From contig DASTNZ010000040.1 in assembly GCA_035762665.1 (NCBI GenBank), positions 1 through 64,000 of the forward strand: DNA of 64,000 bases, written 5' to 3'. The translations under genes and the position numbers were made by a program. Positions 1-8,300 of the stretch are shown here, piece by piece; the stretch's first letter is position 1, and each line of letters starts with the position of its first letter. The stretch is from JASLBX01 sp035762665. Lineage in GTDB: Bacteria > Actinomycetota > Actinomycetes > Jiangellales > Jiangellaceae. Under the pieces are notes generated by a model that saw nothing but the letters and a program-made list of their open reading frames with translations, did no database searches and was not told the DNA's origin.

Positions 1-126
1 CACGTCAACGTCCACCTGGGTCAACCGGGAGCCGTCAGCGGCGACATCTACGTTGCCTACGGTGCGGATGGCGTGCTGACGCCCGAAGCGCAGGCGCTGT
101 GCGGTGGCGTGTTCGTGAACCGCTAG
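1..126 (+). CDS. C-terminal tail of an unidentified protein (5' end outside window)
   Basis: Frame 1 is open from the first base to a TAG at 124-126 and gives 41 residues ending in CGGVFVNR. Codons are G/C-ending, as in the rest of the window, so I read it as the real end of a gene that begins upstream. The piece is short, with alternating hydrophobic and polar residues and one cysteine that suggest a beta-rich, possibly extracytoplasmic domain. I do not recognise the family. It converges on the copper operon and shares the hairpin at 153-193 as a terminator. Confidence 0.55.
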   Translation, partial: HVNVHLGQPGAVSGDIYVAYGADGVLTPEAQALCGGVFVNR

Positions 127-152
127 GCGGGACGTTTCGAGTGGACCCAAGA

Positions 153-193
153 TGTGCACGGCGCCGACTGCAAGGTAGCGAGCGCCGTGCACA
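153..193. terminator. Bidirectional terminator-like hairpin
   Basis: A perfect 12-bp inverted repeat (153-164 with 182-193, TGTGCACGGCGC and its complement) is separated by 17 nt. It lies between the end of the upstream plus-strand gene and the end of copCD on the minus strand. There is no clear T-tract, as is common in high-GC actinobacteria. Confidence 0.6.
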
Positions 194-201
194 CTTGATC
201 A

Positions 202-1902
202 TTAGCCGCCGTGCTCGGTAGGCGTTGGGGCGGCGGTCTCTTGCATCTCGGTACCCACGTCGACGTCGAGTGGGATCTCGACGCCGTCTGCGGCGAAAGT
301 GATGATCACCGTCACCCGCCATTGCGCTGGCTGTGCGATGGGGGTGCCCGACCCTTCCCATGTACCAGGCTCTGTAGGTTCGAGTTCGAGAAGCGCGGGT
401 CCGAGTTCTTCGCGGTCGGGGATCGTGAACCGTAGCGCGACGCGGACCGCGTCGACCGGCTCGCCGGTGTCGTAGTCGGCGATGCGGACGGTGAACCGGT
501 TCTCGCCCACTACACCAGGGTCGATACCGAGTTCGACGTTGACCGTGGTTGCGAAGTCGCTGCCCTCCACCATCAGGCCACCTTCGGGCATTGCTTCTTC
601 CGCTTGCCCTTCCTCCTGCATCATGTGCTCATCGGGCGGGGGCGAGCTGGCCAGGAACCCTGTCGCGGCAAGGACCCCGGCGGCGAACAGGACCTCTCCG
701 CGCACGGTGTGCCGCAGCCGGCGGTGGTGCTGCCCTCCGCGAACGATCGCGGGCACATTCCAGAACTTGTTGATCGCGCCGAGAGTGACAAGGGGCACGA
801 TGACGCCTAACTTGATCAAGAAAAGCCGCCCATAGTTGGTGTTCACAAGCGCTTCGAGGCGATCGAGGCCGATGGCGTCAAGGGCCCGCCACGTGCCGGT
901 GACCACGACCGCCGTCACGGCGATCGTGGCCAACGCCGAGAATCTCCGGACCGGGATCACGCGCTCGTCCTCTGGGCGACTCCGGGTGCCGGCGAGCAGC
1001 CATAGCAGCCCACCGATCCATGCTCCGATGAAGACGAAGTGCAACCACTGGGACGCGAGGTTCAACCATTGGGTGCCGCCAGGTGCCCCCGCGTGGCCTG
1101 CCGCCACATGGCTGAACATGGCTGCCGCCGCGAGCATCGCGACACCTCCGGCGGTGGCCCGCCCGGCTCGCACGACCGCAACGCCGATGGCGAGTCCCAG
1201 AGCGGCCAGCACAGCCGAGGTGCGCACCAGCCGCGCGCCTGCCGACGCGCTCAGCAACTGGCCCACCGACGCGTCGATCGAGGCGGCTTCGGCGATCGTG
1301 ATCAGCGCGAGGCCACCGGCCGCGAGCAGCCAGCAGCCGAGCAGCAGCACGGGTGGGCCGGGGGAGCGACCCGCGAACACCCCGAGGGTGGACATGGACC
1401 AGCCGAACAGCAGTGCAAGTCCCGCATAGAGAATCCACCGGCCGGCCACGCCGATGGGACCAACGCCGCCCCCCTCGTCCATCTCGCCGGGCATCGGCGC
1501 CGCGATCTCGTCGTCCGACACCTGCCCCACGGCGAAGGCGAACGCTCCTGTCGTGACATGGCCGTCGACAGACGACAGCGCCTGCCAGCTGACCGAGTAT
1601 ACGCCGTCGTCGAGAGGCGGCAGGGCTACCCGGAGCGTCATCGCGTCGTCGGCGTCCGCTGCAGGGGGCTCATGGTCCACCTGTTGCCCGGACGCGTCGA
1701 ACACCGTTACTCGGGACAGCTCCGGGTCCGGTGCTTCGCTGAAGACCAGGACCACTTCGCCGGGGGCCTGCTCGAGCCTGGCGCCGTCGGCCGGCTCACT
1801 GCGCAGCAGTGCCGAGTGCGCGGCAGCGGACACGGCGAGCGCCATTAAGGCGGACGCCGCGACCACCACCGCCCACCCGATCCGGGGCTGCAGACGGGTC
1901 AT
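202..1902 (-). CDS. CopC-CopD copper transport fusion with C-terminal YtkA-like domain
   Basis: This 566-residue membrane protein probably handles copper at the cell surface. A signal peptide (about residues 7-28) ends so that the mature protein begins HSALLRSEPADG; the N-terminal His followed by this motif is the hallmark of a CopC copper-binding domain (29-125). A CopD-like membrane domain follows (about 150-420, roughly eight helices). A Met/Glu/His linker containing DEHMMQEEG then leads to a soluble beta domain (about 445-550) resembling YtkA/FixH-type domains. CopC-CopD fusions (YcnJ type) are known importers or copper acquisition proteins; the third domain is my reading. Its ATG overlaps the stop of the upstream gene by 4 bp, so the two are translationally coupled. 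Confidence 0.88.
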   Translation of the reverse strand: MTRLQPRIGWAVVVAASALMALAVSAAAHSALLRSEPADGARLEQAPGEVVLVFSEAPDPELSRVTVFDASGQQVDHEPPAADADDAMTLRVALPPLDDGVYSVSWQALSSVDGHVTTGAFAFAVGQVSDDEIAAPMPGEMDEGGGVGPIGVAGRWILYAGLALLFGWSMSTLGVFAGRSPGPPVLLLGCWLLAAGGLALITIAEAASIDASVGQLLSASAGARLVRTSAVLAALGLAIGVAVVRAGRATAGGVAMLAAAAMFSHVAAGHAGAPGGTQWLNLASQWLHFVFIGAWIGGLLWLLAGTRSRPEDERVIPVRRFSALATIAVTAVVVTGTWRALDAIGLDRLEALVNTNYGRLFLIKLGVIVPLVTLGAINKFWNVPAIVRGGQHHRRLRHTVRGEVLFAAGVLAATGFLASSPPPDEHMMQEEGQAEEAMPEGGLMVEGSDFATTVNVELGIDPGVVGENRFTVRIADYDTGEPVDAVRVALRFTIPDREELGPALLELEPTEPGTWEGSGTPIAQPAQWRVTVIITFAADGVEIPLDVDVGTEMQETAAPTPTEHGG

Positions 1903-2582
1903 GACCGTCGGCGGCCTACCAGCAACGCGGCTGCCAGCGCGCCCACGCCGACCAGCAGCGCGCCGGCGCTCAAGCCGCGTGCCAGAGCGTCGCTTGAGTT
2001 CTCGGCGGCTTCGCCACTCGTGTCCTCAGTGGAGCCGCCATCGAGTGCGTCGAGTCGCTCGTTCACCCGCGCCAACTCCTGCTCGAGCCGTTCGGCCAGC
2101 TCGCCGATGCTGGGATCTTGTGCCGGGAAGGATTCCTCAGAGAGGGAATGGACATCGTTGAACGTCTCGGGGCCGGAGATGAACGTCTCGTCGACCTCAA
2201 CGCCGTCAACCGTCCCGTAAAAGCGAAATGTCCACTGGCCAGGCCGCGACGGCACGAAGTCCGCCCGGTACGAGCCTGGTTCTCCGAATTGCGGACGCAA
2301 CGTCGAGGTGAAGGTCTCCTCGCCGAACGTCACGTCGACCTGCAGTGAATCGCCGAGATCCTCGAACGGCTCTTCGGACTCGGTCTCTGTGATGGATAGG
2401 GACACTGCGTTGGGAATGTACGTGTATGCGGGCTCGGCAGCGAAGCCGACCACGAATGTGAAGCGATCGACCTCGCGGCTCTCATGCGCTGCTGCCGGCT
2501 GGGTGCCGGCCCAGGTCAGTGCGGCGAGTAGCGCCACGACGGCGCCAGCCCGGACACCCCGGGTGGCAATGGCAGATCTCAT
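1899..2582 (-). CDS. Secreted, C-terminally anchored YtkA/CopC-like beta-sandwich protein
   Basis: The 227-residue product has a signal peptide (about 1-32, ending AAAHES), a beta-rich domain of about 130 residues and a helical segment rich in Glu/Leu/Arg (about 165-185). One C-terminal transmembrane helix is followed by the basic tail GRRRS. The domain layout (His just after the cleavage site, extracytoplasmic beta domain, membrane anchor) matches small copper-handling proteins encoded beside CopCD. Its stop overlaps the copCD start (ATGA), which supports a joint function. I infer copper binding or delivery; no metal-binding cluster is obvious beyond scattered His and Glu. Confidence 0.6.
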   Translation of the reverse strand: MRSAIATRGVRAGAVVALLAALTWAGTQPAAAHESREVDRFTFVVGFAAEPAYTYIPNAVSLSITETESEEPFEDLGDSLQVDVTFGEETFTSTLRPQFGEPGSYRADFVPSRPGQWTFRFYGTVDGVEVDETFISGPETFNDVHSLSEESFPAQDPSIGELAERLEQELARVNERLDALDGGSTEDTSGEAAENSSDALARGLSAGALLVGVGALAAALLVGRRRS

Positions 2583-2687
2583 GGTGCCTCCTCAGGTGCT
2601 TGCATGTGCGGAATGTCTTCGGCATTGCAAACCCGCCCTCCGGCCGCGACGCAGGTCAGCGGCCGTGGCCGTTCGGGTGTGACGGCG

Positions 2688-3281
2688 TTATCGGGCGAGG
2701 CGAGGAGGCGCGCGAGCGTCGATCAGGCGTCGTCGCATCCGCGCAGGGTGTATCCGGATGAGTGCCGATGGGGTTATCGCGACCGAGACTGGCACCGGTT
2801 CCGGAGAGAGCGCGACGCACGCCAGGTCGACTGCCAGCGCCAGGCACCAGCACAGACTCGTCACTGCAAGAGCGACAACGAGCTGCGCCAAGACACCGTG
2901 CTCGATGATCTCATGGTAGAGATCGCCGCTCAGGGGGTCTCCGGAGATGGCCCGCTCCAGTGTTTCGATCACGAAGAACAGGCCGAGCTGGCAGGCCGCC
3001 AACCGCGGCCACAACCATCGGCTCAGCTCCCGCCGGAACCTGCCACCGTCCGGAGGGCGGCGCAGGACGGCAACCATGAGCACAGCGACCCCGGCGGCCG
3101 CGAGCGCCGGGCCGGCAATGGTGCCGATCTTCCACCACTGGTGGCCGCCTGCGGCCATAACGGCGGCCCGCTCCGCCGGGTCAGGCACCGCGAGCAGGTA
3201 TGTCAGCGCGTGGCCGATCAAGACGCCAGCTGGCGCGATCAGAGCCACTACACCGGCACGAAGCAGCCGCCCGGCTGGCAT
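2688..3281 (-). CDS. Unidentified multi-pass membrane protein of the copper operon
   Basis: The 197-residue product begins MPAGRLLRAG and has four to five hydrophobic segments. I chose the ATG at 3281 because AAGGTG lies just upstream; an ATG 54 nt further up lacks a comparable site. The protein carries HQWWKIG after the first helix and a conserved-looking HEIIEHG loop. Its position first in a three-gene minus-strand run (105 bp before the YtkA-like gene) suggests a role with the copper proteins, but I recognise no family. Confidence 0.55.
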   Translation of the reverse strand: MPAGRLLRAGVVALIAPAGVLIGHALTYLLAVPDPAERAAVMAAGGHQWWKIGTIAGPALAAAGVAVLMVAVLRRPPDGGRFRRELSRWLWPRLAACQLGLFFVIETLERAISGDPLSGDLYHEIIEHGVLAQLVVALAVTSLCWCLALAVDLACVALSPEPVPVSVAITPSALIRIHPARMRRRLIDARAPPRLAR

Positions 3282-3670
3282 ACCGTTCACCTTAGTCTCC
3301 GGATTGGTCGGAGAACAGATCTTATTGAGACTCACGTGAAATGCAGGCTCTTCGTTCGGACCAGGGCCGGCGGGGTGTCCCCTGGCTTCGACACCAGAAG
3401 ACTCCCCGTCGTTCTATCACCCGCACTCCGTCAGCATTGGTCCGGAACCAGGTTTCCGACCGGTTCGAAGCAGAGCGCATCGCCCAGGTTCGAATTGCCC
3501 TCCAGGAAGGTGGTCTTGTCCACCTCCTTCCCCGTATCCGGGTCGGATGTACCAGCTCACCCGGAAAGAAGCGAAGTAACGGAAGGAAGGGCGCGACGCG
3601 ATGGAAGCGGACCGAAGTACATACCTGATCGAGCTTGAAGATCACGCAGCCGAGTTTAGGTGAGACACTG
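3282..3670. other. Intergenic stretch with a possible gene remnant
   Basis: This gap separates the copper operon from the aminopeptidase. No complete gene is supported. On the minus strand, 3431-3556 is an open stretch of about 41 codons with mostly G/C-ending codons. It encodes DPDTGKEVDKTTFLEG and ends at a TGA, but it is preceded by an in-frame TGA and has no start. It could be the eroded end of a lost gene. The promoter of the copper operon must also lie here. Confidence 0.35.
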
Positions 3671-3706
3671 GGCGGGCCACGCTCCCGTGAGGGAGCGTGG
3701 CCCGCC
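3671..3706 (-). terminator. Strong terminator of the M28 peptidase gene
   Basis: A perfect 16-bp GC-rich stem (3671-3686 with 3691-3706) closes on a GTGA tetraloop, 38 bp beyond the peptidase stop. It is the strongest simple hairpin in the window. Confidence 0.8.
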
Positions 3707-3743
3707 GGTGAGCAGTGCTGAGCGTGCTCTGGTCACGCAAGGA

Positions 3744-5351
3744 TTATCTGGCGACGTCCGCCTGATCGTGCTCGTCGCCTACGTCGGAGACACCGTTGTC
3801 GGTGCTCTCCCCCTGAACCGGAGCGTGCAGTTCGTCCAGGCTCATCGCGAATGTGCCAACCGTGTAGGCCACGGCGTCGGCGTTGTGGCCCAAGGCGTAC
3901 GTGTTCACGTTGCCCTCGAGCTTGTACAGCTCGTCGAGCTGGGCGTACAGGGCCGCGTCGGCACCGTCCTCGACCGGCGTGAAGCTGTCGCACCGCTGGT
4001 GGTAGCACGGGTCGAGTGCCGCACCCGCCACGCCACCGAACAGCTCCGCGTGTGCAGCCGTCTTCTGGCCCTCGGCGCCGGTGAACAGGCCACCGGCCGG
4101 AATACCGTTGTTGATGAAGGCCTGGTAGTCCGAGCGACCGGAGAAGTCCGTGCCGACGTGGTTCTGACCGCGGGTGTCGAAGTAGCGCTCGAATACCTTC
4201 TCGATCTGAGCCGAACCCTCTGGGCCGGCGCCGGCACCCTCATCGTCGGAGTCGTCGCCGTCGTAGATGCCGAAGATGTAGTTGGGTGAGCCGATCATGT
4301 CGAAGTTCAAGTACAGGGCGATCTTCTCGCGCTCGGCGGCCGACAGGTTGTTCACGTAGTACGTCGAGCCGACCAGGCCGAACTCCTCAGCACCCCACCA
4401 GGCGAACCGCACCCGGTTCGTTACCTCGTCATCGCCCTCGGCAGCCAGGTGGAGGGCCGTCTCGAGGACGGCGGCCGAGCCGGTGCCGTTGTCGTTAATG
4501 CCCGGACCCTCCGGAACGCTGTCGAGGTGGGCGCCGGCCATGACGACGTTGTTCGGGTCGCCGTGCGGCCATTCGGCGATCAAGTTGTTCGTGGTGCGGT
4601 TCTCGGTGAGCTCGGCGAGGTCGAGGTTGACCGTGACGGGACCGGCCGCCACCTCGGCGCGGAGCTCATTGCCGATGTTGAGTGAAGTGCCGCCGACCGG
4701 GATGTTGACGGCAGCCGGCGTACCCAGGGTGCCGTTCACCAGTAGGTCAGGCTGGGCGGTGTCGTTGTTGCTGACGACTACGCCCACAGCGCCGGCCGCC
4801 TGCGCATTCTGGGCCTTCAGCAGGAAGGTGCATGCGCCGCGCGGGACAAGGGCGATCGTGCCCGACGGGAAGCCGGCGAAGTCGGTCGCCTCACAGCCTG
4901 GTGTTGTGTCCGTCACGGGAAGCGCAGTCAGTAACGCTGTAACGCCGCCTTCGGGTGAAGCGCCGGAGTAGACCATGACGTCGACCGGGATGTCGCGGGC
5001 GTTCGGGCTGATCTCCCGGAACGATTCCTTGAGTTCCTCGGTGTAGACGAACGGGAACTGCTGCACCGTCGTGTCGTAGCCGGCGGCGTCGAGCGTGGCC
5101 TTGATGTAGTCCAGGCTCGCGTCGTAACCACTGGTGCCACTGGAACGGTCATAGTTGCCGCTGTCCTCCGCGGCCTGCTGAAAGGCGCGCAGGTGCTCGA
5201 CGACGCGCTTGGTCTCGACCTCTTTGACCAATTGCTCGGCGAGGTCGTCGCTGCCTTTCGCCGACGCCGGCGCGGTGACAAGCGCGACGCTGAGTGCCAG
5301 GCTGGCTGACGCGGTCAGCGCCATGACAGCAGTCCGTCTGTTGAGTTGCAT
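3744..5351 (-). CDS. Secreted M28 zinc aminopeptidase with PA domain
   Basis: The 535-residue exported peptidase resembles the Streptomyces griseus aminopeptidase group. The start MQLNRRTAVMAL is preceded by AAAGGCGG; the basic N-terminus and hydrophobic stretch form a signal peptide ending APASA. A protease-associated (PA) insert (about 130-230) contains the motif CEATDFAGFPSG. The M28 domain follows, with zinc ligands visible in AGAHLDSVPEGPGINDNGTG (His and Asp), WWGAEEFGLVGS (catalytic and ligand Glu), NFDMIGSPN (Asp) and PCYHQRCDS (last His). The family releases N-terminal residues from peptides outside the cell. It stands alone, with its own terminator. Confidence 0.92.
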   Translation of the reverse strand: MQLNRRTAVMALTASASLALSVALVTAPASAKGSDDLAEQLVKEVETKRVVEHLRAFQQAAEDSGNYDRSSGTSGYDASLDYIKATLDAAGYDTTVQQFPFVYTEELKESFREISPNARDIPVDVMVYSGASPEGGVTALLTALPVTDTTPGCEATDFAGFPSGTIALVPRGACTFLLKAQNAQAAGAVGVVVSNNDTAQPDLLVNGTLGTPAAVNIPVGGTSLNIGNELRAEVAAGPVTVNLDLAELTENRTTNNLIAEWPHGDPNNVVMAGAHLDSVPEGPGINDNGTGSAAVLETALHLAAEGDDEVTNRVRFAWWGAEEFGLVGSTYYVNNLSAAEREKIALYLNFDMIGSPNYIFGIYDGDDSDDEGAGAGPEGSAQIEKVFERYFDTRGQNHVGTDFSGRSDYQAFINNGIPAGGLFTGAEGQKTAAHAELFGGVAGAALDPCYHQRCDSFTPVEDGADAALYAQLDELYKLEGNVNTYALGHNADAVAYTVGTFAMSLDELHAPVQGESTDNGVSDVGDEHDQADVAR

Positions 5352-5702
5352 AGGGGTCCGCCTTTGCTTTCGTGGGCGCGGGTTGCGCCAACAATTCGCG
5401 ACACCATAAGGTGTGAATCCGGTCACAGGGAAGTAAATGGCCCGATTCGGGTCGATGAGTGATCACCTGCCCGGGCGCCCTCTCTGGCAGGAGGGTGGAC
5501 CGGTCCCGCTGCTGGAGGAACGGGTCCTGGACCGGGAGGAGCCGGACGCCTCGTGGCTCCGGCGGCGACGCGAGCGCCTCTTGGTCGCTGCGCAGGAGCC
5601 AAACCTTCTTCCGGTCGCACGTCGCCGAGTATCAGTTCGAGCTAGCCATTGCCAAGGGCGTATCCTTGCGGGGCCGGACACCTCAACGCAGAGGTGCAGC
5701 GG
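5352..5702. other. Intergenic stretch upstream of tRNA-Pro, with a doubtful small ORF
   Basis: This holds the promoters for the minus-strand peptidase and the plus-strand tRNA. From an ATG at 5455 a plus-strand frame stays open with strongly G/C-ending codons for about 45 codons (MSDHLPGRPLWQEGG...), then bias fades and the frame runs into the tRNA. It may be a frameshifted short gene or chance; I do not call a protein. Confidence 0.3.
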
Positions 5703-5776
5703 CGGGGCATGGCGCAGCTTGGTAGCGCGTCCGCTTTGGGAGCGGAAGGTCCTCGGTTCAAATCCGGGTGCCCCGA
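5703..5776 (+). tRNA. tRNA-Pro (anticodon UGG)
   Basis: A complete cloverleaf is visible. The 7-bp acceptor stem is CGGGGCA/TGCCCCG. The D arm contains AGCTTGGTA. The anticodon stem TCCGC/GCGGA has loop TTTGGGA, so the anticodon is TGG. The T arm is CTCGG-TTCAAAT-CCGGG and the discriminator base is A at 5776. CCA is not encoded. A tRNA-Pro just upstream of tig is a common actinobacterial arrangement. Confidence 0.95.
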
Positions 5777-5921
5777 CAGATGATCTAGGCCGGTCGGCGT
5801 TTCGCGTGCTGCGGCCGGACGGATACGATGATGCATTGCGCCGACGTGCGGTCGGCTCATGTCCAAAGCATGCGGCATCCCACCCGTCGTGCTGACTCGT
5901 GATGTCCAGGAGTACGCAGTA

Positions 5922-7376
5922 GTGAAGAGCGTCGTCGAGACCCTCAATCCCACCCGGGTCAAGCTCGCCGTCGAGGTTCCGTTCAGCGAGCTCGAGCCAA
6001 GCATCCAGTCCGCGTACAAGAAGATCGCCAAACAGGTGACGGTGCCCGGATTCCGCAAAGGCAAGGTGCCGCCGGTCGTCATCGACCAGCGCTTCGGGCG
6101 GGCAGTCGTCTTACAGGAAGCGGTCAACGACGCACTGCCAGGGTTGTACGGTCGGGCCTTGCAAGACAACGAGTTGAGCCCGCTAGGCCAGCCCGAGGTC
6201 GACGTCACCGAGTTCGGCGACGGGCAGGAGTTGAAGTTCACCGCGGAGGTCGACATCCGACCCGAGATCACCCTGCCGGCGTGGGAGGGCCTGGAGGTTC
6301 AGGTCGACGACGTCGAGGTCACTGACGAGGACGTGGACAACCAGCTGGCCGCCTTACAGTCGCGGTTCGGGACACTCGTCGGAGTCGATCGTCCCTCCGC
6401 TGAGGGCGACTTCGTAGTTATCGACCTCAAGGCCATGCAGGACGGCGAGGTGGTCGAGGACGGTCAGGCGACCGGCATCTCGTACCAGATCGGTGTCGGC
6501 GCCGAGATGCTCGACGGCATGGACGCCGCTCTGACGGGACTGTCCGCGGGCGAGTCGACGACGTTCAAGACCACACTGGTCGGTACCCATGAGGGCACGG
6601 AGGTCGACTGCGACGTCACCGTCACGTCGGTCAAGGAGCAGCAACTCCCCGAGCTTGACGACGAGTTCGCCCAGCTGGCCAGCGAGTTCGACACTCTTGA
6701 CGAGTTACGGGAGGACCTCCGGGAGCGCGCGGACCGGACCAAGCGGCTGCAGCAGGCGGTCGAGGCGCGCGACAAGATTCTCGACACGCTGCTCGAGGCC
6801 GCCGGTGACATCCCGCTGCCCGAGGGCGTCGTTTCGACCGAGATCGACCGGCACTTCGAGGACGGCCACGGCGACGACGACCACCGGCAGGAGTTCGAGC
6901 GCGACCTGCGCAAGAACCTCATCGCCCAGTTCGTGCTGGACGAGCTTGTGAAGGCTGAGGAGATCCAGGTCTCGCAGGAGGAGCTCACCTCCTACATCAT
7001 CGAGCGCGCGGCGCAGTCCGGCATCGATCCCAACCAGTTGGCTCAGCAGTACGTCCAGAGCGGCAACCTGCCCGCCCTGATGGCCGATGTGGCGCGGGGC
7101 AAGGCGCTGGCCCTGGTCGTCGAGAAGGCCAAGGTCACCGACGCGTCGGGCAACGTGGTCGTGCTGGACCGCCTCCAGGAGGACGGCACCATCGGCATGC
7201 CCGAAAGTGCGACGGCCGGTGCCCGGGCGGCCACCGTCCCGACGGGCTTCGAGTTCGCAGAGCTCGACGAGTCCGAGGCAAGCGAGAACGCCACAGCCGA
7301 AGGAGATGTTACGACTGGGGCAAACGACGCGGCTGTTGCCCACCAGGCCGCCGAAGGCGAGCCCGACTCTAAGTAG
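5922..7376 (+). CDS. tig: Trigger factor, ribosome-associated chaperone and prolyl isomerase
   Basis: The 484-residue protein begins at GTG 5922 (KSVVETLNPTRVKL), with AGGAG nine bases upstream; a longer in-frame ATG at 5859 would add residues foreign to the family. The ribosome-docking signature GFRKGKVP lies at about residues 43-50 of the N-terminal domain. A FKBP-like isomerase domain follows (about 150-235), then the helical C-terminal cradle. The last 60 residues are acidic, Ala/Glu-rich and likely disordered, a tail common in actinobacteria. It precedes the clp genes, as in many actinobacteria, and folds nascent chains at the exit tunnel. Confidence 0.97.
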   Translation: MKSVVETLNPTRVKLAVEVPFSELEPSIQSAYKKIAKQVTVPGFRKGKVPPVVIDQRFGRAVVLQEAVNDALPGLYGRALQDNELSPLGQPEVDVTEFGDGQELKFTAEVDIRPEITLPAWEGLEVQVDDVEVTDEDVDNQLAALQSRFGTLVGVDRPSAEGDFVVIDLKAMQDGEVVEDGQATGISYQIGVGAEMLDGMDAALTGLSAGESTTFKTTLVGTHEGTEVDCDVTVTSVKEQQLPELDDEFAQLASEFDTLDELREDLRERADRTKRLQQAVEARDKILDTLLEAAGDIPLPEGVVSTEIDRHFEDGHGDDDHRQEFERDLRKNLIAQFVLDELVKAEEIQVSQEELTSYIIERAAQSGIDPNQLAQQYVQSGNLPALMADVARGKALALVVEKAKVTDASGNVVVLDRLQEDGTIGMPESATAGARAATVPTGFEFAELDESEASENATAEGDVTTGANDAAVAHQAAEGEPDSK

Positions 7377-7533
7377 TGCGACCACGCGGCTCGCACCAAG
7401 GTTCCACACTGCAGTAGTCCGCCTGCGCGAAGGTTCCACGTTGTCGCTATGGACGCATTGTGGAAGCTTGGTGTCAATCGCCCACAGCATCATGGACGCT
7501 CGGTGCGGGCGGTGCGCCTACTCGTCCGGCGTG

Positions 7534-7569
7534 AGCGAACCAATAGGTCTTGGCACGCCGTCAGCGAAC
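7534..7569. promoter_or_regulatory. Direct repeats in the clpP1 promoter region, possible ClgR-type operator
   Basis: The heptamer AGCGAAC occurs at 7534-7540 and 7563-7569, 29 bp apart. Its complement GTTCGCT matches the core half-site I recall for the actinobacterial clp regulator ClgR; the second half-site is imperfect in both copies. A second direct repeat, AAGGTTCCAC, lies further up (near 7399 and 7431). The region controls clpP1P2, so a regulator site is plausible but unproven. Confidence 0.3.
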
Positions 7570-7655
7570 ACCGGCCAATACTGGATGGTCGCGGGCGCCG
7601 GGTTGGTTAATGTCGGTGGCGCTAGCTGAAATCGACGATCCCCAAGGAGCCCACG

Positions 7656-8300
7656 GTGAGCCCACGTCCCGAGACGCCAGGTCTCGTCGTTCCCGCACAG
7701 GCCCGAACGCCCGCGCCGGGCACGTCAATGGGCCTGGACGACCACATCTACAACCGCCTGCTGCGCGAGCGGATCATCTTCCTCGGCTCCGAGGTCCGCG
7801 ACGAGAATGCCAACGCTATCTGCGCGCAGCTGCTGCTGTTGGCCGCAGAGGACCCGGACAAGGACATCCATCTCTACATCAACTCCCCGGGCGGCTCGGT
7901 TTCGGCCGGCATGGCGATCTACGACACGATGCAGTTCGTCAAGCCGGATGTCACCACGGTCGCGTTGGGGTTCGCGGCCTCGATGGGGCAGTTCCTGTTG
8001 ACTGCGGGCGCAACGGGCAAGCGGTACGCGCTCCCGCACGCCAAGATCCTCATGCACCAGCCATGGGGTGGCATCGGCGGTACGGCGTCCGACATTCGGA
8101 TCCACGCCGAGGCGATGGTCAAGACCAAGCAGGAAATGGCGCGGCTGATCGCCAAGCACACGGGCCGGACGGTCGAGGAGATCGAGCGCGACTCTGACCG
8201 CGACCGGTACTTCACCCCCGAGGAAGCATTGGAGTACGGCTTCATCGACCACGTCGTAGAGGAGGCCTCGCAGGTCTCCGAAGGTGGTGGCACGGCATGA
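7656..8300 (+). CDS. clpP1: ATP-dependent Clp protease proteolytic subunit 1
   Basis: The 214-residue serine peptidase starts at GTG 7656, with AAGGAG seven bases upstream. The catalytic serine is in GFAASMGQFLL, the histidine in HAKILMHQPWGG, and the aspartate in the C-terminal part. The handle region DKDIHLYINSPGGSVSAG is typical. Its stop overlaps the next ATG (ATGA), so P1 and P2 are made together. In actinobacteria ClpP1 and ClpP2 form a mixed tetradecamer that works with ClpX or ClpC. Confidence 0.96.
   Translation: MSPRPETPGLVVPAQARTPAPGTSMGLDDHIYNRLLRERIIFLGSEVRDENANAICAQLLLLAAEDPDKDIHLYINSPGGSVSAGMAIYDTMQFVKPDVTTVALGFAASMGQFLLTAGATGKRYALPHAKILMHQPWGGIGGTASDIRIHAEAMVKTKQEMARLIAKHTGRTVEEIERDSDRDRYFTPEEALEYGFIDHVVEEASQVSEGGGTA

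Noticed and set aside
1039..2161. Long plus-strand ORFs opposite the copper genes
   Set aside because: Arg/Pro/Ala-rich translations are typical antisense shadows of high-GC genes, without ribosome sites or family resemblance.
2604..3638. 344-codon plus-strand ORF across the copper operon promoter
   Set aside because: Low-complexity basic translation, no start signal, and it spans the real minus-strand membrane protein gene.
5437..5895. 152-codon ORF covering tRNA-Pro
   Set aside because: It reads through the complete tRNA gene, and codon bias is lost before that point.
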